From Polymorphum gilvum SL003B-26A1 (GTDB lineage Bacteria; Pseudomonadota; Alphaproteobacteria; Rhizobiales; Stappiaceae), in contig NC_015259.1 of the NCBI RefSeq assembly GCF_000192745.1, positions 2,805,001 through 2,869,000 on the forward strand: DNA of 64,000 nucleotides. The letters are read 5' to 3'. Below the pieces are notes generated by a model. That model was not told the DNA's origin, did no database searches, and was given only the letters and a program-made list of their open reading frames with translations. Positions 54,244 to 62,290 of this stretch are shown piece by piece; position 1 is the stretch's first letter, and each line of letters starts with the position of its first letter. The position numbers and the translations under genes are program-made.

Positions 54244-55458
54244 ATGACGCGCCGCGCCCTTCTTGCCCCGTGCCTCGCCCCGTGGCTCGCCCCATGCCTC
54301 GCTCTCGCCGGCGGCCTGTTGCTCGCGAGCCCCGCCCCGGCGGCGCAATGCGGCGGCGATTTCCGCGCCTTCCTGGCCGGCGTGAAGGCCGAGGCGGTCG
54401 CCGCGGGCCTGTCGGCACAGGCGGCGGACGCCACGCTTGCCAACGCCCGGATCGACAAGACGGTGCTGAGCCGCGACCGCGCCCAGGGCGTGTTCAAGCA
54501 GACCTTCCTGGAGTTCTCCAAGCGCTCGGTCAACAGCTACCGACTCAAGCACGGCGCGGCCAACATGACGAAATACGCGTCGGTGTTTGCGCGCGCCGAG
54601 GCGAACTACGGCGTGCCGGCCGCGGTAATCACAGCCTTCTGGGCGCTGGAGACCGATTTCGGCGCCGTGCAGGGCGATTTCAACACCGTCAACGCGCTCG
54701 CCACCCTCGCCCACGACTGCCGCCGACCGCACCTGTTCCGCCCGCAGTTGATCGCCGCCATCCACATGGTGCAGAACGGCGACCTCGACCCGGCGCGCAC
54801 CACGGGCGCCTGGGCGGGCGAGATCGGCCAGGTGCAGATGCTGCCCGAGGACATCATCCGCTACGGCGTCGACGGCGACGGCGACGCCCATGTCGACCTG
54901 AAGGCTTCCGCGCCCGACGCGATCCTGACCGCGGCCCGCTTCATCCAGAGCCTCGGCTGGCGACGCGGCGAGCCTTGGCTGCAGGAAGTCAGCGTTCCGG
55001 CCGACTTCCCCTGGGCCGAGAGCGGCCTTGCCACGACGCGACCGGTCGGCGAGTGGGCGCGGCTCGGCGTCACCGCCCGCGCCGGATCGCTGCCTCCGGG
55101 CGCGCTCGCCGCCTCGCTGATCCTGCCGCAGGGGCGCAAGGGGCCGAAGTTCCTCGCCTATCCGAACTTCGCCGTATACCTGAAATGGAACCAGTCGTTC
55201 GTCTACACAACCAGCGCGGCCTATCTCGCCACCCGGCTCGCCGGGGCCGCGCCCTATGACGCCGGGTCGCCCGAGCCGGGCCTCGCCGACGCCGAGATGC
55301 GGCTGCTGCAGCAGAAGCTCCAGGCGCGCGGCCACGACGTCGGCAAGATCGACGGCATCCTTGGCTCCGGCACGCGCGCGGCGGTACGCGCCGAACAGTT
55401 GCGCCTCGGCCTGCCCGCCGACGGCTGGCCGACCGCCGCCCTGCTCGGGCGGCTTTAA
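54244..55458 (+). CDS. Lytic murein transglycosylase (MltB/SLT_2 type) with peptidoglycan-binding domain
   Basis: A 404-residue protein from ATG 54244 (GGAG upstream). The signal peptide covers about 34 residues (LAPCLAPWLAPCLALAGG...APAAQC), with several Cys. The catalytic SLT_2 domain includes ANYGVPAAVITAFWALETDFGAVQGDFN (Glu of ETDFG as the acid) and EIGQVQMLPEDIIRYGVDGDGD. Residues about 340-404 form a PG_binding_1 domain (LLQQKLQARGHDVGKIDGILGSGTRAAV). It cleaves glycan strands to 1,6-anhydromuramic ends in the periplasm. Confidence 0.95.
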   Translation: MTRRALLAPCLAPWLAPCLALAGGLLLASPAPAAQCGGDFRAFLAGVKAEAVAAGLSAQAADATLANARIDKTVLSRDRAQGVFKQTFLEFSKRSVNSYRLKHGAANMTKYASVFARAEANYGVPAAVITAFWALETDFGAVQGDFNTVNALATLAHDCRRPHLFRPQLIAAIHMVQNGDLDPARTTGAWAGEIGQVQMLPEDIIRYGVDGDGDAHVDLKASAPDAILTAARFIQSLGWRRGEPWLQEVSVPADFPWAESGLATTRPVGEWARLGVTARAGSLPPGALAASLILPQGRKGPKFLAYPNFAVYLKWNQSFVYTTSAAYLATRLAGAAPYDAGSPEPGLADAEMRLLQQKLQARGHDVGKIDGILGSGTRAAVRAEQLRLGLPADGWPTAALLGRL

Positions 55459-55480
55459 GGGGCTGACCCAAAACCTGCTC

Positions 55481-55512
55481 CTTGTCATCCCTGCCTGCGC
55501 AGGGACGACAAG
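55481..55512. repeat. Imperfect palindrome after the transglycosylase gene
   Basis: CTTGTCATCCCTGC and GCAGGGACGACAAG form a 14-bp stem with one mismatch and a CTGC loop, 23 bp after the stop. It resembles the dispersed palindromic repeats seen in many alphaproteobacterial genomes and may work as a terminator. Confidence 0.6.
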
Positions 55513-55605
55513 CGGGTATGGCAAGGCCTTGAGCGTCAGCCTCCGGTCGGTGCCGGATCGAGCCGGGATGCGCGGGCGTGTCCGCCGACCCCGTCTCGCT
55601 CCGAC

Positions 55606-55643
55606 GTCACCCCGGCCAAGCGCAGCGCGAGCCCCGGGGTGAC
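55606..55643. repeat. GTCACCCCGG palindrome, dispersed-repeat-like
   Basis: GTCACCCCGG and CCGGGGTGAC flank an 18-bp centre (CCAAGCGCAGCGCGAGCC). The form is like common intergenic REP-type units. It lies between the convergent transglycosylase and SDR genes, a 281-bp gap with no gene. Confidence 0.6.
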
Positions 55644-55739
55644 AGCCTTGAGGGCTTTTGTCTGCAGATCAGGCGGCAGCGCCAGGTCTTGGAATCCGCA
55701 CTCGCCCGGGACGACGGCGGAGGACTTCGACAGTCCTTC

Positions 55740-56507
55740 CTACCGCGGCGCCATGCGGATGGCGCCGTCCAGGCGGATGGTCTCGCCGTTGAGCATCGGA
55801 TTCTCGCAGATCGCCTTGACCAGCCAGGCGTATTCGGTGGCCTTGCCGAGGCGCGAGGGGAACGGCACCTGCTGGCCGAGGCTGTCCTGGACCTCCTGGG
55901 ACAGGCCCAGGAGCATCGGCGTCTCGAAGATGCCCGGCGCGATGGTCATGACGCGGATGCCGGATTTCGACAGGTCGCGGGCGACGGGCAGCGTCATGCC
56001 GGCGATGCCGGCCTTGGAGGCGGCATAGGCGACCTGGCCGATCTGGCCGTCGAAGGCGGCGACCGAGGCGGTCGAGACGATGACGCCGCGCTCGCCGTCG
56101 GCGTCGACGGGATCGAGCGCGGCCATCGCGGTCGCGGCATGGGCGATGCAGCGGAAGGTGCCGACCAGGTTGACGGCGATCACCGTCTCGAACATGTCCA
56201 TCGGATGCGGCTGGCCGCGCGAGGTGGTGCGCGCGACCGGCGCGATGCCGGCGCAGTTGACCAGGATGCGCTCCGGCCCGTGCGCGGCGCGCGCGGCGGC
56301 AAAGCCCGCGACAACGCTGTCCTCTCTGGTGACATCGACGGCGATGAAGCGACCGCCGATCTCGCGCGCTACCGTTTCGCCCTGCTCGACGTTGCGGTCG
56401 AACACGGCGACCTTGACGCCGGCGGCCGCCAGCATGCGGGCGGTCGCAGCACCCAGTCCCGAAGCGCCGCCGGTCACCACCGCGGACAGGCCAGAAGTCA
56501 GTTGCAT
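55740..56507 (-). CDS. Short-chain dehydrogenase, 17-beta-HSD10/3-hydroxyacyl-CoA type
   Basis: A 255-residue classical SDR: TGGASGLGAATARML (TGxxxGxG), ILVNCAGIAPVART (NAG), Ser in VIVSTASVAAFDG, and the YAASKAGIAGM motif (Tyr-x3-Lys). The residues GERGVIVSTASVAAFDGQIGQ and APGIFETPMLLGLS match type II 3-hydroxyacyl-CoA dehydrogenases (HSD17B10-like). NAD-specificity is suggested by VAVFDRN (Asp after strand 2). AAGGGAG precedes the ATG. Probably fatty- or amino-acid-derived acyl-CoA oxidation. Confidence 0.92.
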   Translation of the reverse strand: MQLTSGLSAVVTGGASGLGAATARMLAAAGVKVAVFDRNVEQGETVAREIGGRFIAVDVTREDSVVAGFAAARAAHGPERILVNCAGIAPVARTTSRGQPHPMDMFETVIAVNLVGTFRCIAHAATAMAALDPVDADGERGVIVSTASVAAFDGQIGQVAYAASKAGIAGMTLPVARDLSKSGIRVMTIAPGIFETPMLLGLSQEVQDSLGQQVPFPSRLGKATEYAWLVKAICENPMLNGETIRLDGAIRMAPR

Positions 56508-56658
56508 GATGCACTCCCTTGCCGGACAGACTCTTTTCCAAGTCTATGTTTTAAATCGATATTATCCGTTCTTATTGACGAAAACGTCAGCTTCTGGCGC
56601 ACAGTGGAGCGAATCCGTCCGCCGGTCAAGGGAGGGTGCTGCGGACGGCGGCGTGCGC

Positions 56659-58029
56659 TCAGGCGAGCACGACGAGGTCGAGCGGACCGGACAGGCCGGC
56701 GACGGCGCGCGCCGGGCGGTGCTCGCCGGGCGGTCCGGCATAGCCCTGGCCGAGGGCGAGCTCGAAGGAGGCACGGTCGGTCAGCGCCCGGCTGCGCTCG
56801 ACCTTGTTGGCATCCTCCAGCTTGGCGGCGCGGTTGACGGCGTCGCCGATGACCGTGAACTCGAGCCGGTCGGCGGCGCCGACGACGCCGACGGTGACCG
56901 GCCCGCAGGCGAGCGCCACGCCGACGCGGAACGCCTCCGGCCAGCCGGCGGCGGCGAAGGCGGGCTGGTCGGTGTCGAGGCCGTCGACGACCGCGCGCGC
57001 CGCCTCGACGGCATCGGCGGCGAAGCGGGCGGAGGGCACCAGCGCGCCGAAGGTGGCGAGGATGCCGTCGCCGAGGAACTTGTCGACGCGACCGCCGCGC
57101 GCCTCGATCGCGCGCACGGCGCGCTCCTGGTAGAGGCCAAGGACCCGCATGACCACCTGCGGCGGCAGGCCGGCGGCGGTGCGCGTGAAGCCGCGCACGT
57201 CGACATAGAGCACCGCCGCCTCGCGGGCATGGCCCTCGCCGGCACGCAGCACCGTGTCGGCGCCGGTGATCGAGGCGGCCGCCTCGGGAGCGAAGAAGCG
57301 GCGCAGGTCGGCGGCGGCCGACCGTTCGCGGATGGCGCTGTAGAGCACTTCTCGGCCCCGGTACAGGGCGACGGCGAGCACGAGCGTGACGGTCAGGATG
57401 ACCATGGTCTTGTCGAGTTCCGCGCCGATCAGGATCGCGTTGCCGGTCAGGTATTCGACATAGTTGCGCGTCACCCGCATGCCGCCCATGTCGGCGAGCA
57501 CCGCATAGGCGACCAGCGCCAGCCAGCCGGCGACCGCGACCAGGCCAGTGGTCAGCACGAAGCGCGGATCAAAGCGCAGCGCGCGCAGGGCGATGAAGAT
57601 GAACACGTACATCAGCGTCGGTGCCTTCAGGTAGAAGGTCGGATGCTGGCCGTACTGGATGTGGAAGGAGAAGATCAGGCCGACCAGCAGCGCCATGTCG
57701 ACGCCGATGGAGACCAGCAGGTACCAGTTCGGCAGTTCGACGCGGTAGGACAGCGCCAGGCGGACGACCGTGAACAGGAAATAGGCGCCGAGCGCCAGCG
57801 GCACGAAGTTGAAGCCGGAACTGCCTTCCGCCCGCGGGGCGATGGCGTAGAGCGTGGCGAAGAACAGCACAATGGCGAGCTGCACCCAGCCGATCAGGCG
57901 TTCGGCCGACGCTTCGCGCAGCCGGATCTCGGCGAGGACACGCTGAGGAATGCCTTCCTCCGACGGGCCGCCACGGATCACTCCGTCGAGCAAGCCCCGA
58001 AGCCGGCGCGCGCGCTTGTCTTCTGCCAT
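56659..58029 (-). CDS. Membrane-anchored class III adenylate cyclase
   Basis: A 456-residue protein from ATG 58029 with GGGGA upstream. Residues about 45-225 contain six hydrophobic segments (a CHASE-less membrane module). The class III catalytic domain follows: metal Asp277 (YVDVRGFT), adenine-selecting Lys317 and metal Asp321 (VDKFLGDGILATFG), Asp396 and Asn399 (TVIGDAVNRAAK). The Arg that normally stabilises the transition state is Lys403 here. ATP specificity is suggested by Lys317/Asp396. It is the last gene of a run with an MBL protein, a cNMP-binding protein and an ABC protein. Confidence 0.92.
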   Translation of the reverse strand: MAEDKRARRLRGLLDGVIRGGPSEEGIPQRVLAEIRLREASAERLIGWVQLAIVLFFATLYAIAPRAEGSSGFNFVPLALGAYFLFTVVRLALSYRVELPNWYLLVSIGVDMALLVGLIFSFHIQYGQHPTFYLKAPTLMYVFIFIALRALRFDPRFVLTTGLVAVAGWLALVAYAVLADMGGMRVTRNYVEYLTGNAILIGAELDKTMVILTVTLVLAVALYRGREVLYSAIRERSAAADLRRFFAPEAAASITGADTVLRAGEGHAREAAVLYVDVRGFTRTAAGLPPQVVMRVLGLYQERAVRAIEARGGRVDKFLGDGILATFGALVPSARFAADAVEAARAVVDGLDTDQPAFAAAGWPEAFRVGVALACGPVTVGVVGAADRLEFTVIGDAVNRAAKLEDANKVERSRALTDRASFELALGQGYAGPPGEHRPARAVAGLSGPLDLVVLA

Positions 58030-58160
58030 CGAGTCCCCGTTCCGGTTGTCCGCCGCTGCCGGCCCGAGGAGCGCCCCGGCAGCGGACATGCCAAGGCTGC
58101 GCCGGAAAGCCGCCGGGAGCAACAGGGCGCGCGGCCTCGTGATTGCGCGCGAGCGTTCCG

Positions 58161-58985
58161 TTACGGACGCAGGACCATGCCTTCGGCGGCAACCACGACG
58201 CCCGGATGGACGAGACGGGCCTCACGGCCGATGGCGTCCAGGTCGTCGTCGGTCCGGCGCGGATCGTGGTGGAACAGCACCGGGGTCCTGACGCCGGCGG
58301 CGAGCGCCAGTTCGACCCCCTTCTGCCAGGTCGAGTGCCCCCAGCCGCGATAAGTCTCGTATTCGGCGTCGGTGAACATGGCGTCGTAGATCATGACATC
58401 GGCGCCGACGACGAACGCACGCACGGCCGCGTCGATGGCGGGATCGCCGTGCTCATGGTCGGTGATGATGCAGATCGACTTGCCGGCATGGTCGAAGCGG
58501 TAGCCGCAGGCGCCGCCCGGATGGTTGAGGCGGACGGTGCGGATCACGAGGCCATCGTTGCGCGGCACCACGTCGCCAGCCTGGAACTTGCGGAACGACA
58601 CCGCCTTCAGCGTCGTCGCGGCGACGGGGAAAATCGGCGGCGACATGATCCGGCAGATGATGTCGACGAGTTCTGTCCGGTCCTGGAAGTGGCCGGCCCA
58701 GGCATCGATGCCGAATCCCGGCACGTAGGCGGGCTTGAAGAACGGCATGCCGCAGATGTGATCGAGGTGGGTGTGGGTGAACAGCAGGTCGAAGGCACGC
58801 GGCCCCTCCTCGACCAGCCGGCCGCCGAGGTTGCGCGCTCCGGAGCCGCAGTCGACCAGAACCAGGGCATCGCCGGCCCGGATCTCGAGACAAGTGGTCT
58901 CGCCGCCGTAGCGCAGGGTGCTGTGACCCGGTGTCGGCGTCGACCCGCGCGCGCCCCAGATCCGGAGCAGGAAGTCTTCCGCCAC
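58161..58985 (-). CDS. Metallo-beta-lactamase-fold hydrolase
   Basis: A 274-residue MBL protein with a GTG start at 58985 (GAGGGGGA upstream, 10 bp after the cNMP gene). Metal ligands: H71, H73, D75, H76 in FTHTHLDHICGMPFF, later His in VRLNHPGGACGY, Asp in ICIITDHEHGDP, and His in GWGHSTWQKG. LDHxCGMP is also similar to the class II cyclic-nucleotide phosphodiesterase signature (HxHLDHxxG), which fits the neighbouring cyclase and cNMP receptor. The pattern is equally found in other MBL branches, so a cAMP phosphodiesterase role is only a hypothesis. Confidence 0.88.
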   Translation of the reverse strand: MAEDFLLRIWGARGSTPTPGHSTLRYGGETTCLEIRAGDALVLVDCGSGARNLGGRLVEEGPRAFDLLFTHTHLDHICGMPFFKPAYVPGFGIDAWAGHFQDRTELVDIICRIMSPPIFPVAATTLKAVSFRKFQAGDVVPRNDGLVIRTVRLNHPGGACGYRFDHAGKSICIITDHEHGDPAIDAAVRAFVVGADVMIYDAMFTDAEYETYRGWGHSTWQKGVELALAAGVRTPVLFHHDPRRTDDDLDAIGREARLVHPGVVVAAEGMVLRP

Positions 58986-58995
58986 GCGTTCCCCC

Positions 58996-59454
58996 TCAGG
59001 CTGCCGCGCCGCCGGACCGGGCGGCGGCGAGATCGCGCGTGGTGCGCTCCAGGCGCTGGGCCAGGGTCCGCATGACTTCCAGGGACATGTCCGGAAACTC
59101 CTTCAGCAGCTTGAGGAAATCGTCCTTGGAGACGGTCAGGACGTCCATCTCGGTCAGCGCGACCAGCGTCGCGGTGCGCGGCACGTCGCACAGGATGGCG
59201 ATCTCGCCGACGATCGTGTGCTCTTTCGCCCGGGCGACAGAGCGGTCGCCGGCAGGGGTCCGGACCAGAACGTCCGCCTCGCCCTTCAGGATGATGAAGG
59301 CCGTGTCGCCTTCCTCGCCCTGCTCGCACAGGTGCTCACCCGGCTGGTACTGCATGCGGTCGCTGATGAAGGCGAGCAACCGCAACTTGGTCTCGTCGAT
59401 CCCCCGGAACAAGGGAACCTTTCGCAGGGCACCGACTTCTGATTCCAGTGTCAC
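58996..59454 (-). CDS. Cyclic nucleotide-binding domain protein
   Basis: A 152-residue protein from the GTG at 59454, which has AGGAGGG at 7 nt; the longer frame overlaps the ABC gene. Nearly the whole chain is one cNMP-binding beta-roll: VPLFRGIDETKLRLLAFIS, GEHLCEQGEEGDTAFIILKGEADVLV, the phosphate-binding cassette GEIAILCDVPRTATLVALTEMDVLTV, and a short helical tail (RTLAQRLERTTRD). The PBC has Glu-Ile and Arg-Thr as expected for cAMP. There is no HTH, so it is a sensor or adaptor, not a CRP. It lies between the ABC and MBL genes. Confidence 0.9.
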   Translation of the reverse strand: MTLESEVGALRKVPLFRGIDETKLRLLAFISDRMQYQPGEHLCEQGEEGDTAFIILKGEADVLVRTPAGDRSVARAKEHTIVGEIAILCDVPRTATLVALTEMDVLTVSKDDFLKLLKEFPDMSLEVMRTLAQRLERTTRDLAAARSGGAAA

Positions 59455-59500
59455 CCTTCCCTCCTTCGCCCGGCACGTGGCCGTCGGCGTCGATCGGTCT

Positions 59501-62095
59501 TCATGCGGTATCATCGTCCTGACGGGCGATGCGCCCCTGCTCCATGACGACACTATGGTCAAATTCTTCTGCCACGATCAAATGCGGCGTGCCGAAAAGC
59601 AGCATGCGGCCCTTCAGGAGGTCGCGCAGCGTGGTTCGCAGCGCTCGGTCGTCCTCCGCAGTGCCGGCCGCGACGTCGTCGAGGATCGTGATCGGAGCGT
59701 TCTTCAGCAGCGCGCGCACGAGCGCGAGCCGGCGCCGCTGGCTTGCCGACAGGCGCGAACCGCTGACGCCGACGTGGTAGCCGAAGCCGGCGAACACGAC
59801 TGGCTCGCGCAGGCCGGTTTCCTCGACGACGGAGCCGATGACCGCATCGATACGTTGGCGGGCGTCGCGCCGGTCGAGGCGGGCGCGACCGAACAGGAGA
59901 TTGTCCTCTATGGTCAGCGGCGGCAGATAGAGCTGAGGATCGAAGGCGACGAAGGCATCGCTCCTGGCGACCACCCTGTCGTGGAAATCGCGCCTGGCCG
60001 CCACGACCTTGTCGCGCATCGCATCATCGAGCACGCCCAGACGATGGCGGGCGGGAACCAGCTTGAAGGCGAGCGCGACCAGGCGCGCGCGGTCCGCGTC
60101 CGTGATGCCGGAGCGCTGGCTGTCGGAGCGCGACGCGCGCACGATCCGCTCGAACTCCGGCAGATCCTCCTGGGTGATGAAGGAATAGGTGCCGAGCAGG
60201 CCTGAATCGCCTGTAACGTTGGCGAACAGCTCGACCATGGTCTCCGCCACCTTCAAGCCGATGCCCTGCAGATCCCTGTCGAGGTCGGTTTCGGTCAGGA
60301 AGGCCCGGACCTCCGGCATCGCGGGCACCATGTCCATGGTGACGTTCGGATCGGTCGGCACGGCGAAGAACAGGTTCTCGGCCAGCGAGGCGCTCTGGTT
60401 GAAGGTGGCGATGTCCCAAAGTTCGACCAGCCCTGCGAGGCGCTGATCGGCTGCAATGCGATTGCCGATCTCGGTCCGCACGGCCAGGATCCGCTCGGCC
60501 AGCCGGTCGTCGATCCTCGGATCGAAGCGCGACTGCAGGCCGAGCCGGTAGACATCCGCTTCTAGGCCCACCGCCGAAAGCAGGGCGAGCGCACGCCGGT
60601 CGAGCGCCTCAATCGAGTCGACGCCGGCCGCTTCGAGATCCTCCCAGACCGCCTGAACGTCGTGCGTCGGATTGCGGGTCTCCCTGGCCTCGCGCTGCGC
60701 CCGGCGGTATTCCTCGAGATCCTCCCCCGTCCGTTCGCGCGGCTGCACCGGACGGTGGCGGATGCCGTAATAGAGATTGTCGCGGATGGTGCCGGTCCAG
60801 ACATGCACCGCACCGCCGACATAGGCGATCTGCCGCCCGAGCGTCGCCTCGCTCAGCTTGTCCAGATCCAAGCCGCCGATCTCGACCCGTCCGGACGAAG
60901 GGCTGATCAGGCCGGCGGCGAGCTGCAGCACTTCCGAGCGCCCCGAACCGTCGGGGCCGAGGACGGCGCATTCGCCGCCTTCGGGTACCTCGATCGAAAC
61001 GTTTAACACCTCCTGGCCGGCCGCCCCGCCCGAGAACGAGACGCTGCTCATCACCAGCGGACCGGACAGCTTCTCGCTCGTGTCCACGACCAGCCGGTCG
61101 ACGGGATAGATGTCTGCCGGATCGAAGTTCTCGACCACCGTCTGGTACTTGACGTCGACGTCGGCGACGAGCTGGTAGTAGGCGAGCAACTCCTTCCAGG
61201 GGCCGGCGAGATCCTTGTAGGCGGCGATGACGGCGAGCAGCGCGCCGATGCTGAGGTTGCCCTCGATGACCAGGTAGCCGCCGATCAGGTAGAAGAAGAG
61301 CGGCGTCAGCTGGTTCATGAAATTGTTCAGGAACTTGATGAAATATTTTCGGTTGTAGATCTCGTAGCGGATCTTGAAATTGGAGTAGAGCCGGTCGCCG
61401 ACCTCGGCGGAATGCCAGGCCGAGGCGTCGTTGGCGTGAATTTCCGGCACGCCGGTGATTGCTTCGCCGACCTTGTCGGCGACGACGCGGATGTTCTTAA
61501 CCCGCTCGCGCGACAGCAGCACGACCTTACGCTGCAGCTTGGGGATGACGTAGCCCTGGATCGGATAGGAGCTGACGGCAGCCAGGCCGAGTAGCGGATC
61601 CTGCATGAAGATGAAGCCGAGCTGGACCACGAGCAGGCCGCCCTGGTAGGCTGGCAGCGCGATCGCCTCACCGATGAAGCCGCCGACATCCTCGACCTCG
61701 GAGGTGATCATCGGGATGATTTCGCCCGAACTCACCTTGCGAAAATGTGGCAGGCGGAAGCGCAGGACCCGCTGGAACAGTTCGAAGCGCAGCCGCCGCA
61801 GCATGCGCTCGCCGAGCCGACCCTTGTAGACGTTGATGAACAGCTTCAAGCCGTTGCTGACGATGACCAGGCCAAGGAACGTCAGGCACAGAAGGAACAG
61901 GTAGGAGATCTGATCGAATTCCAGCCCGGCCAGTTCGCGGGGAAAGCCATCGCCCTGGATGGCATCATTGACGATCAGCTTGGGCAGTTCCAACAGGACA
62001 TAGCTGATCGGGTAGGACAGGACGGTGATGAGCAGAATGAAGAACTGCTGGCGCGCGCTGAACTTCCAGATGAAGCGAAAGAGGCTTTTTTCCAT
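59501..62095 (-). CDS. Atypical ABC exporter-like protein with insertion in the ATPase domain
   Basis: An 864-residue protein. Residues 1-310 form an ABC exporter TMD (about six helices, first at 18-38). The NBD starts near 345, but Walker A is GPDGSGRS with Arg386 for the usual Lys. The Q-loop reads YVGGAVHVWTGTIRDNLYYG with no Gln. The signature LSASQRRRLALVRAL is at 782-796, nearly 400 residues from Walker A instead of about 100, and Walker B is ITILDD with Asp for the catalytic Glu. The insertion repeats the post-Q-loop pattern (SASLAENLFFAV near 568, LTIEDNLLFG near 727). ATP hydrolysis may be weak or absent. It heads the ABC-cNMP-MBL-cyclase run. Confidence 0.85.
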   Translation of the reverse strand: MEKSLFRFIWKFSARQQFFILLITVLSYPISYVLLELPKLIVNDAIQGDGFPRELAGLEFDQISYLFLLCLTFLGLVIVSNGLKLFINVYKGRLGERMLRRLRFELFQRVLRFRLPHFRKVSSGEIIPMITSEVEDVGGFIGEAIALPAYQGGLLVVQLGFIFMQDPLLGLAAVSSYPIQGYVIPKLQRKVVLLSRERVKNIRVVADKVGEAITGVPEIHANDASAWHSAEVGDRLYSNFKIRYEIYNRKYFIKFLNNFMNQLTPLFFYLIGGYLVIEGNLSIGALLAVIAAYKDLAGPWKELLAYYQLVADVDVKYQTVVENFDPADIYPVDRLVVDTSEKLSGPLVMSSVSFSGGAAGQEVLNVSIEVPEGGECAVLGPDGSGRSEVLQLAAGLISPSSGRVEIGGLDLDKLSEATLGRQIAYVGGAVHVWTGTIRDNLYYGIRHRPVQPRERTGEDLEEYRRAQREARETRNPTHDVQAVWEDLEAAGVDSIEALDRRALALLSAVGLEADVYRLGLQSRFDPRIDDRLAERILAVRTEIGNRIAADQRLAGLVELWDIATFNQSASLAENLFFAVPTDPNVTMDMVPAMPEVRAFLTETDLDRDLQGIGLKVAETMVELFANVTGDSGLLGTYSFITQEDLPEFERIVRASRSDSQRSGITDADRARLVALAFKLVPARHRLGVLDDAMRDKVVAARRDFHDRVVARSDAFVAFDPQLYLPPLTIEDNLLFGRARLDRRDARQRIDAVIGSVVEETGLREPVVFAGFGYHVGVSGSRLSASQRRRLALVRALLKNAPITILDDVAAGTAEDDRALRTTLRDLLKGRMLLFGTPHLIVAEEFDHSVVMEQGRIARQDDDTA

Positions 62096-62290
62096 GTCAA
62101 AGTCCAGCCAGGCAAACCGAACGCCATTCGCGTAGTCGTAGGACGTTGCGTATTAACTCGCAACGCCGGATGTGCCATAGAGGGGCTTCCTGGCCGTGAG
62201 GATCGCCACAGAAGCGACGGTCTTGCGCAGGTTGCGGGGCATGCAGACAAGACAGCGCCCGAACGGGCCGAAGGCAGACTATGGGGCATC
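62096..62290. promoter_or_regulatory. Divergent promoter region between the ABC gene and glycosyltransferase genes
   Basis: A 195-bp gap between divergent genes; no gene is seen in it. It should hold the promoters of the ABC operon and of the glycosyltransferase pair, so the two may share control. Confidence 0.5.
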
